DNA of 45,775 nucleotides, taken from Rhodothermales bacterium. GTDB lineage: Bacteria; Bacteroidota; Rhodothermia; Rhodothermales; Bin80. The stretch spans positions 1 through 45,775 of the forward strand of contig JAJECE010000012.1 in assembly GCA_022822185.1 (NCBI GenBank), read 5' to 3'. A program made the translations under genes and the position numbers. Positions 8,178 to 16,580 of the stretch are shown piece after piece. The notes below the pieces were generated by a model. It was not told the DNA's origin. It saw only the letters and a list, made by a program, of their open reading frames with translations, and did no database searches. Each line of letters starts with the position of its first letter. Positions within the stretch are counted from its first letter, which is position 1.

Positions 8178-9425
8178 ATGATGACTGATAACCTATTTCT
8201 CTCACAGCACAATTTTCGTGCTGTTTCAATCTCCCTTGTACTCATACTCCTGAATGCGCAATCCGCACTGGGCCAGAGCCGGCGCAGTGCACCTCTTCCA
8301 GAAGGACAAGGAAAAGAACTGGTGGAGCAGTTGTGCACCTCCTGTCATGCAATTTCTACAATTACAAGGTCGGGGTTTGACGGCGTAGAGATGTGGCGTG
8401 CAGTCCAGGAATCCATGATGGAACTACCCGAATCAGAAGCCGCCAGTATTGCGGAGTATCTGGCGGAGCATTTTCCTGCCCGTGAAAACCGGAAGCCCAC
8501 ACTCGTAGACGGACCGATTGAAATAGACTTTCAGGAATGGCTCGTTCCCACACTTGGACAACGCTCCCGTGATCCGATTGAAGCTCCGGACGGCTCCATC
8601 TGGTGGACAGGAATGTGGGCCAGCCTGGTCGGACGGCTGGATCCCGTGACAGGAGAAATGCAAGAATACCCCCTGCCCCCCGAAGCAAGGCCGCACAGCA
8701 TCGTTCCTGATCATGACGGCTTTATCTGGTACACGGGCAACAGCAATGGCACCATCGGTAAACTTGACCCCGATACAGGTGGAATTACCGAGTACCCGAC
8801 CGAGGCCGGGGATCCTCATACAGCAGTTTTTCATCCAAATGGAAAACTCTACTTCACCTCACAGCGGGCCGCAATGCTTGGTCGACTCAACCCTGAGACG
8901 GGAGAACTCACTGAAATCCCAACCGATCCAAGACCCTATGGCATTATCGTAGCTCAGGACGGTATGGTATGGATTGCCTATAACGGGACAAACAAACTGG
9001 CCGTGATGGATCCCGATTCCATGGAATTGCGCTATTATCCAATTGCAGAAGAGGAAACCCGAATTCGTCGCCTGGGCATTGATTCCAGTGGAATTATCTG
9101 GTACGTGAATTCCACCATGGGGCGAATCGGCCGCCTTGATCCGGCAACCGGTGAATTCAAAGAATGGGAATCTCCGAGTGGTCCACGATCCCATCCCTAC
9201 TCTCTGTCCGTGATTAACGACAAGATCTGGTACAATGAATCCGCAATGCGTCCGGATGCACTGGTCCGATTTGATCCTGAGACCGAATCCTTTCAGAGTT
9301 GGGCAATCCCAAGCGGCGTGGGAATCATCCGACATATCTGGGTGACCCGCGAAAACGAACTGCTGATCCACCAGAGCAGCTCTAATCGCGTTGGCCGTGT
9401 AACCATCAAGGATCTGGCAAACTGA
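8178..9425 (+). CDS. Cytochrome c domain fused to a Vgb-like beta-propeller
   Basis: A signal peptide (residues 1-32, ending ALGQ) is followed by a small c-type haem domain with CTSCH at 53-57; Met85/86 is a candidate distal ligand. Residues 110-412 form a beta-propeller of the virginiamycin B lyase / SMP-30-like class, seen as repeats of the pattern IWYT...IGRLDP.TGE..EYP. Haem-binding plus propeller suggests a periplasmic redox enzyme or sensor rather than an antibiotic lyase. Many proteins labelled Vgb in environmental genomes have no lyase activity. The gene stands alone, divergent from the glycosyltransferase. Confidence 0.8.
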   Translation: MMTDNLFLSQHNFRAVSISLVLILLNAQSALGQSRRSAPLPEGQGKELVEQLCTSCHAISTITRSGFDGVEMWRAVQESMMELPESEAASIAEYLAEHFPARENRKPTLVDGPIEIDFQEWLVPTLGQRSRDPIEAPDGSIWWTGMWASLVGRLDPVTGEMQEYPLPPEARPHSIVPDHDGFIWYTGNSNGTIGKLDPDTGGITEYPTEAGDPHTAVFHPNGKLYFTSQRAAMLGRLNPETGELTEIPTDPRPYGIIVAQDGMVWIAYNGTNKLAVMDPDSMELRYYPIAEEETRIRRLGIDSSGIIWYVNSTMGRIGRLDPATGEFKEWESPSGPRSHPYSLSVINDKIWYNESAMRPDALVRFDPETESFQSWAIPSGVGIIRHIWVTRENELLIHQSSSNRVGRVTIKDLAN

Positions 9426-9622
9426 CCGGCGGCGGATATTCGTGGGATTGTATCCGATGGGCACCTCTCTCCACATTTTTCAATTTATTCCCGGGGGGAG
9501 TGGACTTTCAGTAAAAAACAGATGTCTGGACATAATAAAGGGGTATCCCCGAACCTGTTTTTGCTTGGAACAAACCGTTCCTGGAATCATTTTCCGTACT
9601 ATCCATAGTTTCCATTATACCC

Positions 9623-10801
9623 ATGTGTAATCGTGATCGCAGATCCCCCGATATAGAAGACCGGGGAAAAGCAAAGTATTTCCACGGGCGGAAACAGATA
9701 CTGGCCAACTTCAAGGAACGTCTGGAATTCGCAATGGCCAATACAGAAGCGGGAACCACATTCCTGATTCAGGCTGCGCCTGGCGCGGGCAAGACCGCGC
9801 TGCTCCATGAATGTGCACGCCTAGCTGCAATTGAGGGATTTGCAGTGGCAGAGGTGGATCCGCACAAGCTTCTAGATCCAGAGGTACTTCACGAGTCTAT
9901 TGATACATCATGGATGCGATGGCGTAGATGGCTCACACATGGATCGGCTAGCGTAGGTGTTGGTGTATTCAAGGCGGGAGTCGTTGTCGGCGGGGCGGCA
10001 AAAACCCCTCTGGGGGTCATCGAAAAGGGGAAAGGAGGGCTAGTTCTACTGTTGGATGAAGCGCAGTTGATGGACAACCTTGCGGTGGGGACCGGGATTC
10101 CGTTTATCGGTGCGAAGGCCCTGCTGACCGCAATCCACAACGGGCGGACTGGACACCCCGTGATGCTGGTCGCAGCCGGGCTGAGTGCAACGAAGCAAGC
10201 ATTCAAAGATTTGAAAATCTCAAGATTCAAGGATAACTGCTATGTTGAATTGGGCCCGCTAAAGCCAGAGGCGGAGCGGGCCGTCATTCAGGACTGGCTT
10301 AAGGAAGATGGAAAGGCGAAAGGAAATCCCATGGCATGGATTGACTCGATTGCAGCAGAGACATACGGCTGGCCCCAGCACGTTTCTGCCTATGCACAGG
10401 TAGCGGCGGTTCACCTGCGGGCAACGGGGCGGAAGATGACCCCAAAGAAGTTGAATACGGTGCTCGAAGCGGGGCGATTGAAACGGACAAAGTTCTATGA
10501 AGCCCGTGCAGACGGGCTCATTGAGGAGCACCGCGCAGCCATCGCCAAGGCTTTTGTGGATGTACGGGAGGATTCCACACAGACATACTCCGTGATTATG
10601 GGGTCCCTGATACAGGACTTCGGCAAGCGTAAAGCAGCGTCTATCTTCGAGCGTGCACTCGACAAGGGGGTACTGGACAACCGTGCAGGACGTTTCTGCA
10701 TCCCGATCCCCTCCATGCGGGACTGGTTTCTTAATAATTATTTTTCATCAAGCGGGATCCGCCTGGCAAACCGCTCCCTGCCTGAATACACACATGAATA
10801 G
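9623..10801 (+). CDS. AAA-type P-loop ATPase, orphan
   Basis: The 392-residue protein has a Walker A APGAGKT at 52-58 and a Walker B LVLLLDEA at 140-147, then a sensor-like region and an all-helical C-terminal part, resembling the AAA/STAND-like ATPases often found in accessory regions. No effector domain, transmembrane segment or DNA-binding domain is obvious. A glycine/alanine/valine-rich stretch at 107-126 sits between the Walker motifs. The gene stands alone, with flanking gaps of 197 and 344 bases, which fits an acquired single gene. Substrate and role unknown; a regulatory or defence ATPase is possible. Confidence 0.65.
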   Translation: MCNRDRRSPDIEDRGKAKYFHGRKQILANFKERLEFAMANTEAGTTFLIQAAPGAGKTALLHECARLAAIEGFAVAEVDPHKLLDPEVLHESIDTSWMRWRRWLTHGSASVGVGVFKAGVVVGGAAKTPLGVIEKGKGGLVLLLDEAQLMDNLAVGTGIPFIGAKALLTAIHNGRTGHPVMLVAAGLSATKQAFKDLKISRFKDNCYVELGPLKPEAERAVIQDWLKEDGKAKGNPMAWIDSIAAETYGWPQHVSAYAQVAAVHLRATGRKMTPKKLNTVLEAGRLKRTKFYEARADGLIEEHRAAIAKAFVDVREDSTQTYSVIMGSLIQDFGKRKAASIFERALDKGVLDNRAGRFCIPIPSMRDWFLNNYFSSSGIRLANRSLPEYTHE

Positions 10802-11145
10802 ATATCGGCAATTGAGAGACAAAAAGGATTCGTATGACAGAACGCCTTATTAGCATCTCCCCACCCACCTGTCTGCCATATCCGGTGAGCACACTATGTA
10901 TCCACGCATCCGCTCTACCGCATTCAGAACGACCAACAGGCCCTCCACACATACGCGTCTAGACGGAATGTATCCGTCCAGGAATTGATTTATTGCTCCA
11001 GTCGGAATGAAATAAAATTGTCTGATATTTCGGGAACTTCCCCGATTTCACATGGTGTCGGAAGACAAGAGAACTGTCGTTCATTTGGTCCCACAGCAGG
11101 CCTCACGCACACCGCGTCCAACAATGCACGAGATTCACACTGAGG
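10802..11145. other. Intergenic gap with one hairpin
   Basis: There is no credible gene in these 344 bases. A perfect inverted repeat, GACGGA-ATGTA-TCCGTC, lies at 10962-10978. It could end transcription from either side, although no T-run follows, or act as an operator. Confidence 0.45.
10962..10978. terminator. Perfect 6-bp hairpin, possible terminator or operator
   Basis: GACGGA and TCCGTC pair around a five-base loop between two genes that point towards each other. The lack of a U-tract makes a classic intrinsic terminator uncertain. Confidence 0.35.
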
Positions 11146-11604
11146 TTATCCCGCAATCAGAGCAACGACCGTTGCTAGCACGCCCCCAAGCACGGCAACT
11201 ACTATTCCAACAAACCAACGTAAATGGCTCATTTCCGCCTTCAGCCTACTGTTCTGAGCATCTATCTTCTCCTTCAGGCTACCGTTCTGTGCCTCCAGGC
11301 TATCCATCTTTGCCTCTAGGCTACTATTCTGCGCATCCATCTTTGCCTCCAGACTACTGTTCTGCGCATCCATCTTTGCCTCCAGACTACTGTTCTGCGC
11401 ATCCATCTTTGCCTCCAGACTGGATTCTAATTGCATGTGACTGGACTTGATTTGCTCAAGAATAGGGGTAGACAACATGTTGAATAAGGATTTGGTGAAC
11501 GCAACCGCCTCTTTGCCAGAACAACCCATGTGCTCCAAGAGAGTAAAGACATACACCTCTTCCTCAGTGGACGATGGGAGATCTGCTTTATCCTGTTTCG
11601 GCAT
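11146..11604 (-). CDS. Coiled-coil membrane protein of DUF1640-like layout with hendecad repeats
   Basis: This 152-residue protein has a helical head (15-57), a coiled coil (57-127) and a C-terminal transmembrane helix (about 130-151). The coil contains an 11-residue unit, SSLEAKMDAQN, in three to four nearly perfect copies (61-101), then diverged copies such as GSLKEKIDAQN. An 11-residue period favours a right-handed or straight hendecad coil. The overall layout resembles DUF1640/CCDC90-type proteins. Function unknown; a tail-anchored spacer or oligomeric scaffold is likely. The matching 33-base DNA repeats could vary in number between strains. Confidence 0.7.
   Translation of the reverse strand: MPKQDKADLPSSTEEEVYVFTLLEHMGCSGKEAVAFTKSLFNMLSTPILEQIKSSHMQLESSLEAKMDAQNSSLEAKMDAQNSSLEAKMDAQNSSLEAKMDSLEAQNGSLKEKIDAQNSRLKAEMSHLRWFVGIVVAVLGGVLATVVALIAG
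11308..11422 (-). repeat. In-frame 33-bp tandem repeats
   Basis: Copies lie at 11308-11340 (diverged), 11341-11373 and 11374-11406 (identical), with a partial copy to about 11422. Each encodes the 11-residue coiled-coil unit. The period is a multiple of three, so gain or loss of a copy keeps the frame and only changes coil length. Confidence 0.85.
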
Positions 11605-11954
11605 AACTGCTTAAATTCATTCTGGGGTAAACAGTTCCCTGAAACTGCATCTGATTAAGTCTCAGAAATAAACCGTGAACCGACACAATGGAACGTATTG
11701 AATACCCTTAACCAGCCATACGACTTTCTGTTCCATCTGATTTAAATACATTCCATTTCCTGCAATTTAGACCTGCCCCTGCCTCTTTCCAGATCACATC
11801 TTCAGTATCCAGACATGAACATTCGCAGTATGGATAGATTTTCGGACAGATACGACGGAAGAGATCCGAAAACGGCACACCGTGACAGAGGATGTCAACA
11901 ACAACCCTGCTACATTTGAAGCACTTGACTTCAAATCATATGTAACCTCAAGGA
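11605..11954. other. Intergenic gap
   Basis: The 350 bases contain the presumed promoter of the coiled-coil gene near 11605-11700 and a strong hairpin at 11914-11936 just past the sod stop. Frames in this stretch look like extensions of antisense sod sequence, not genes. Confidence 0.45.
11914..11936 (-). terminator. 8-bp hairpin after superoxide dismutase gene
   Basis: ATTTGAAG pairs perfectly with CTTCAAAT around a seven-base loop, 18 bases downstream of the sod stop. It is a good candidate transcription end, although no long U-run follows on the minus strand. Confidence 0.5.
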
Positions 11955-12569
11955 CTACCCCGTTGCAGCAGCAAAGTTGGCTGCAACCTGACTCCAGTTC
12001 ACGACATTCCAGAATGCAGCCACATAATCAGGACGGCGATTCTGGTAATTCAGGTAATAGGCATGCTCCCATACATCCAGCCCAAGAATGGGCGTATGGC
12101 CCTGCATATATGGACTGTCCTGATTCGCGGTAGAGTACACATGAAGCGCACCCTCCGCATCAACAACAAGCCATGCCCACCCACTGCCAAACCGCGTTCC
12201 TGCAGCCGACGAGAATTTTGTCTTAAAATCCTCCAATGAGCCGAATGCATTGTCAATGGCCGCTGCCAAAGCACCGCCTGGAGCGTCTCCGCCACTAGGG
12301 CTGAGGATTGTCCAGAAAAGATTGTGATTGGCAAAGCCGCCACCATTGTTGCGGACCGCCCCATGAATCCCCTCCGGTAAATCCGAAATTCCACGCAAGA
12401 GATCTTCAATAGATTTGCCATGAAGACTTGCATGCCCCTCCAAGGCGTTGTTCAGGTTCGTGGTGTATGCATTGTGGTGCTTCCCATGGTGAATCTCCAT
12501 GGTTCGCCGGTCAATGTAAGGTTCCAGAGCGTCATGCGCATACGGAAGACTAGGAAGTTCAAAAGCCAT
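11955..12569 (-). CDS. sodA: Superoxide dismutase, Mn/Fe family
   Basis: The 204-residue enzyme has a full ligand set for the Mn/Fe superoxide dismutase family: His27, His82, Asp165 and His169, with the signature DVWEHAYY at 165-172. It converts superoxide to oxygen and hydrogen peroxide in the cytoplasm. Gly77 in GGGFANH together with the later NQDSP glutamine (Gln150) follows the pattern of manganese-type enzymes rather than iron-type, but metal choice cannot be settled from sequence and cambialistic use is possible. It is separated by 81 bases from the end of the complex I operon, so co-transcription with it is possible. No signal peptide. Confidence 0.95.
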   Translation of the reverse strand: MAFELPSLPYAHDALEPYIDRRTMEIHHGKHHNAYTTNLNNALEGHASLHGKSIEDLLRGISDLPEGIHGAVRNNGGGFANHNLFWTILSPSGGDAPGGALAAAIDNAFGSLEDFKTKFSSAAGTRFGSGWAWLVVDAEGALHVYSTANQDSPYMQGHTPILGLDVWEHAYYLNYQNRRPDYVAAFWNVVNWSQVAANFAAATG

Positions 12570-12650
12570 TTAATTGGATTGATTTGGTGTGAGTGTATAC
12601 TCTGAAGAACACAGATGGTTCCATCATTCTACGAATATCTTGTGGGTTCA

Positions 12651-13187
12651 TTAAGGGCAAACATCCATCAGACGCCTGAAGTCCGTCCCGGTTAAACGCC
12701 CCTCAGAACGCAGGCACTCCAGCGCCCGCACAACTGCCTCCCAGTCCGTCTCCTCTGAATTTATTGAAGGATCCGGGAGCAGCATAACCTTACGAAGCAG
12801 TTGTTCAATATAGGTCAGACTTCCCGGGTTTTTCGAAAGATCAAGTTTGACCGAAAAGGTCGCCCTCCCCCGATTTACCTCCATCGTGATATGCGCTCCG
12901 CGAAGCTTTGACCGCTTAGACTCAACAAATACAATATCCCGGTAGCATACAGTCTGAGACGGCTCTAGGTCTGAGTTCTGAAAAATCAGACGGTCTTCCA
13001 AGAAAACTGCACCGTCCCGTCCGTTGCCTAGGAAGGTGCCATCATATAGAGCAAGGACATCTTCGGAATGCGTCCCTTTCGCATAATCATGGGTTGCCCC
13101 CCTTAGCTTTTTTGAGGGAATTTCAGGGGCAACATACAACCCGATCTTCGGAGCATGCGGCAAGAGATCCACGATCAGCGTTCTCAT
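12651..13187 (-). CDS. Hypothetical protein with PH-like and SHOCT-like segments, last gene of the nuo operon
   Basis: I place the start at the ATG at 13187, eight bases after the nuoN stop; the frame stays open upstream, but only as a shadow of nuoN. The 178-residue protein has no signal or membrane segment. The middle (about 45-145) reads as a bacterial PH-like beta domain: LALYDGTFLGNGRDGAVF, then short alternating strands. The last 30 residues (AVVRALECLRSEGRLT...) resemble a SHOCT-type helical tail. Similar layouts occur in uncharacterised bacterial proteins. Its link to complex I is positional only. Confidence 0.6.
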   Translation of the reverse strand: MRTLIVDLLPHAPKIGLYVAPEIPSKKLRGATHDYAKGTHSEDVLALYDGTFLGNGRDGAVFLEDRLIFQNSDLEPSQTVCYRDIVFVESKRSKLRGAHITMEVNRGRATFSVKLDLSKNPGSLTYIEQLLRKVMLLPDPSINSEETDWEAVVRALECLRSEGRLTGTDFRRLMDVCP

Positions 13188-13195
13188 TTGAACAA

Positions 13196-14695
13196 CTACG
13201 GAAGGGTCACAAATGAACCCGGTACAAAAAAGGACAGCGTCAGATCCCGGATTCCCGGAATGAAACCGATCCCCAATAACAGAACCGCACAGGTCACAAG
13301 AATAATGGAAGACGAACGGGGAACCGGAAATGTGCCGGACTGAACGGCCGGGTCCGAATCCTCGGCAGGCTTCATCCAGAATACATACAGTACGCGCAAA
13401 TAGTAATACCCCGAAAATACACTGGCCAGCACCCCCACAATCGCCAGCCAGGTCAGACCCGCATCCACTGCCGGTGCGAAAACGGCAAGCTTTCCAAAGA
13501 AACCTCCCAGAGGTGGAAAGCCCGTCAAACTGAACATGAACACTCCCATCGTGACCCCGATCAGAGGCTTCTTGAAGCCAATACCCGCAAGCGAATCCAG
13601 CGTCTGCAAACGCCCCTCTTTGCCATCCCATTCCAATAACGCAATCGCACCGAATGCCCCGATATTCATCAGTGCATAAATCAAGAGATAGTACACCGCA
13701 CCCGCATACGCTTCACTAGTGCCCGCGGCCAGTGCAATGAGTACGTAGCCCGCATGCGCAATAGACGAGTAGGCAAGCATCCGCTTCACATTATCCTGCG
13801 TCAGGGCAAGAAGATTTCCAAATACGACCGTTACCAGTGCAACGAGTGCCAGCGCCAACTGCCAGTCGGCACCCCCGATATCCAATGTGCCGATTCCATG
13901 GTAGAGCACCAGCACCAGTGCGGCAAAGGCAGCCGCCTTGGAGGCGGTTGCCATAAAGCCCGTCAGCGGGGTGGGTGCCCCCTGATAGACATCCGGTGTC
14001 CACATGTGGAATGGAACTGCGCCCACCTTAAACAGGAATCCAACCAGAAATAATGCCACCCCGACCCAAAAGAGCGGCTGTAATTCACTCACCGAATACC
14101 CGATCGCCATCTCCGTAAAATACATGGTCCCCGTCGCACCGTAAATGAGCGCAATGCCATACAGAAAGAAGCCGGTTGAGAATGCACCCAGTAAAAAATA
14201 CTTGAGTGCACTCTCCAGTGCCCCCTCGTCACTGCGAACAATGCCCGTGAGGATATAGAGTGCAATGGACATGGTTTCCAGGCCCACAAACACCGTCACC
14301 ATGTTGTTGGCCGTCCCCAATAGAACCATCCCGCTCGTCGCAAACAGCATAAGCGCATAGATCTCCCCGTAACTGCGCCCGATCCCTTTCAGATAGGGAA
14401 CCGAGAGGATCATGGAAAACAGCGCACTCAGTAAAATGGTCACACTGATAAACGACGCCTCCCCCCCTGTCTGAATGAGCGAAAAAAATACCGTTGAAGC
14501 AGGATCGGTAACCTTGAAGAATTCATACACCAGCGCAATGCCAACCGACATCCCTGCCACCCAGGGCAACTCACGCGCATCGTTACGGAAAATATCCCAC
14601 ACAATGACGATCACCCCCACGAGCGAGAGCCAGAGAATGGAGCCCCCCCCAGCCAGGTCCGTCAGGATAGTATCAAATGCAGATGCGATCTCCAT
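13196..14695 (-). CDS. nuoN: NADH-quinone oxidoreductase subunit N
   Basis: This 499-residue polytopic protein is one of the three antiporter-like proton-pumping subunits of complex I. The conserved segment VPFHMWTPDVYQGAPTP and the following lysine-containing SKAAA helix are the subunit N signature, and about fourteen hydrophobic helices are seen. It is in the cytoplasmic membrane and works with NuoL and NuoM in proton translocation. In the operon it is separated from nuoM by nhaD and a pterin dehydratase gene, an unusual break. Length is normal for the family. Confidence 0.95.
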   Translation of the reverse strand: MEIASAFDTILTDLAGGGSILWLSLVGVIVIVWDIFRNDARELPWVAGMSVGIALVYEFFKVTDPASTVFFSLIQTGGEASFISVTILLSALFSMILSVPYLKGIGRSYGEIYALMLFATSGMVLLGTANNMVTVFVGLETMSIALYILTGIVRSDEGALESALKYFLLGAFSTGFFLYGIALIYGATGTMYFTEMAIGYSVSELQPLFWVGVALFLVGFLFKVGAVPFHMWTPDVYQGAPTPLTGFMATASKAAAFAALVLVLYHGIGTLDIGGADWQLALALVALVTVVFGNLLALTQDNVKRMLAYSSIAHAGYVLIALAAGTSEAYAGAVYYLLIYALMNIGAFGAIALLEWDGKEGRLQTLDSLAGIGFKKPLIGVTMGVFMFSLTGFPPLGGFFGKLAVFAPAVDAGLTWLAIVGVLASVFSGYYYLRVLYVFWMKPAEDSDPAVQSGTFPVPRSSSIILVTCAVLLLGIGFIPGIRDLTLSFFVPGSFVTLP

Positions 14696-14704
14696 AGAAA
14701 AAAT

Positions 14705-14998
14705 TTACTTGTCAAACACCTTATCCATAGCCTGTGCTAAAAGCACATCCATCTGAGTAACCTGATTCCCTGCACTGTGAGTCGTCAGTTCAATGGTGAC
14801 CTTATTGTATACATTGTACAGAATGGGATGATGGTCCAAATGGTCTGCATGGAACCCGATATGCACAATGAAAGCAACCGCTTCGCGAAAATTTTCAAAC
14901 TCAAAGGTTCGGACAAGTCGGTTGTCGCGAAACGTCCAACTCGGCAGGGACGCAAGCGCGTCTTGACGTGTCTTTTGATCAAGCGGATTACGATTCAT
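14705..14998 (-). CDS. 4a-hydroxytetrahydrobiopterin dehydratase (pterin-4a-carbinolamine dehydratase)
   Basis: The 97-residue protein, starting at the ATG at 14998, matches the small PCD family: DHHPILYNVYNKV (about 56-68) carries the catalytic His-His-Pro region, and the LTTHSAG segment with the third histidine follows. The reaction removes water from 4a-hydroxytetrahydrobiopterin during aromatic amino acid hydroxylation; many bacterial copies may instead act in molybdopterin or pterin repair. A longer frame to 15058 overlaps the end of nhaD and lacks family support. It sits 16 bases after nhaD and 9 before nuoN. Confidence 0.88.
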   Translation of the reverse strand: MNRNPLDQKTRQDALASLPSWTFRDNRLVRTFEFENFREAVAFIVHIGFHADHLDHHPILYNVYNKVTIELTTHSAGNQVTQMDVLLAQAMDKVFDK

Positions 14999-15014
14999 GA
15001 GCTTACTATACTGA

Positions 15015-16565
15015 TTAAAAGATCCATCCACTATAGAAAACCAGCCATACCACTGCATAAACCGGCAGCAGGATCGTCAGTCCGTACTTGACTAAGTAGC
15101 CAACAAAGGAAGGGACATCTGCACCATTGGATTCAGCAATGGCCTTGACCATAAAGTTCGGTGCATTGCCGATATAGGTCATCGCACCAAAGAACACCGC
15201 CGCAATTGAGATTGCGGAGAGATAGAGCATGGACGCGTCCGCATTCGCAAATTCCCGCACATCCATTGCATTATTTACATCCATCCCAAACTTACCCATG
15301 GCAGCCGCCAGGAAATTCAGATAGGTGGGCGCATTGTCCAGCACTCCCGACAGCGTACCGGTGCCCCAGTAAAAGGTTGTCGCATTGAGACCGGATGCAT
15401 TCTCCGCGGCATAGTTCGAGATCAAGGCCAGCGCCGGCACCATGCAGGCAAAGATGCCAAGAAACAACCAGCCAACCTCCCGAATCGGCTCAAACGTAAA
15501 CTCGTTCTTTTTCAACGCCTCCTGATCACAGTACTTAAAAGCAAGTACACACATGGAGAACATAATAATCTCCCGAATTCCAAAAGGAAGATGGTAGGTG
15601 CCAACGAGGTCAAACGGGGTGGCCTTTAATGCAGTGATTACATTGGGGTCAATAAATACAGAGATCACAATGATCACGACAAAAATGAAACTGCGGTTCC
15701 CCTGTAACTCAATCGTCTTACCCGAAGAAATATCTGTGGTTGACTGCGCCTTGTTGCGACTGTCCATCACATAGAAAATGCCAAGTAATACAATCAGGGT
15801 CGGGATCCAGATGTACCAGACATGGGCGGCGGTCCAGAAAAATGGCACGCCGCGCAAAAATCCAAGAAACAGCGGCGGATCCCCAATCGGGGTCATCGCT
15901 CCACCGACATTAGCAACAATAAAGATGAAGAAAACAATGTGATACGCCTTCAAGCGTCCCCGATTGAGGCGCATATACGGACGGATAAACAGCATTGCTG
16001 CACCGGTGGTGGCAATCAGGTTTGCGATGACAGCCCCCACTGAAAGGATTGAAATATTCGCAAGCGGAGTTCCCCTTGCATTGACCTTCAGGAAGATCCC
16101 GCTCGCCGCAATAAATAGCGAAGCCACCAGCGCAATGAACGAGAGATACTCCTGCAATGCGTGAAGCATTGAAATTCCATCCCCTAACACAAACAGATAA
16201 TATATCGTTACAAAGGCCCCAAGGCCAACGGCATACTTCGGATAATGATGGTGCCAGTGATGCCCGTAAAAGAGCGGCCCGGTTGCAATCATTAAAAGAA
16301 GAATCACAAAAGGAGCCACCAGCCATAACGGAGGGAGCACCTTGGCATGTCCTCCACCGTGACCATCCCCGTACTCCCCTTCGTCCGCGTGTGCCTCCTG
16401 TTCGCCATGATCCGCGCCCTCGACACTTTCCATCACTCCTTCCGCACTTCCCTCAACTTCATGGACTGCTTCTGGCGCGGCTTCATTCTCCTGGGCCAGA
16501 ACCGTAGAACTGCCGAAAAGAAGGAGTAGGACAAGCCACAAATAAGATGTACGTGGAATCGTCAT
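15015..16565 (-). CDS. nhaD: NhaD-type Na+/H+ antiporter with His/Glu-rich N-terminal extension
   Basis: The 516-residue protein has a cleavable-looking signal (1-25, ending VLAQ), then an acidic, histidine- and glycine-rich stretch (26-75), and about 12 membrane helices typical of the NhaD / ion-transporter superfamily. Motifs such as AVIANLIATTGAAMLFIRP and GGAMTPIGDPPLF are characteristic. It should exchange Na+ (or Li+) for protons across the cytoplasmic membrane. It lies in the complex I operon between nuoM and the PCD gene, 15 bases after nuoM, which suggests linked control of proton and sodium circuits. The His-rich leader could bind metal or sense pH. Confidence 0.9.
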   Translation of the reverse strand: MTIPRTSYLWLVLLLLFGSSTVLAQENEAAPEAVHEVEGSAEGVMESVEGADHGEQEAHADEGEYGDGHGGGHAKVLPPLWLVAPFVILLLMIATGPLFYGHHWHHHYPKYAVGLGAFVTIYYLFVLGDGISMLHALQEYLSFIALVASLFIAASGIFLKVNARGTPLANISILSVGAVIANLIATTGAAMLFIRPYMRLNRGRLKAYHIVFFIFIVANVGGAMTPIGDPPLFLGFLRGVPFFWTAAHVWYIWIPTLIVLLGIFYVMDSRNKAQSTTDISSGKTIELQGNRSFIFVVIIVISVFIDPNVITALKATPFDLVGTYHLPFGIREIIMFSMCVLAFKYCDQEALKKNEFTFEPIREVGWLFLGIFACMVPALALISNYAAENASGLNATTFYWGTGTLSGVLDNAPTYLNFLAAAMGKFGMDVNNAMDVREFANADASMLYLSAISIAAVFFGAMTYIGNAPNFMVKAIAESNGADVPSFVGYLVKYGLTILLPVYAVVWLVFYSGWIF

Positions 16566-16580
16566 TGGACTCAGGATTTA

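Noticed and set aside
11308-11422. Short tandem repeats as a CRISPR array
   Set aside because: The 33-base units touch each other without spacers and encode protein.
11052-11450. Plus-strand proline-serine-tyrosine repeat protein
   Set aside because: Its apparent repeats are the antisense reading of the 33-bp coiled-coil repeats on the minus strand.
13188-13631. N-terminal extension of the hypothetical gene after nuoN
   Set aside because: The extra residues are a different reading frame of nuoN; the ATG at 13187 fits the operon spacing.
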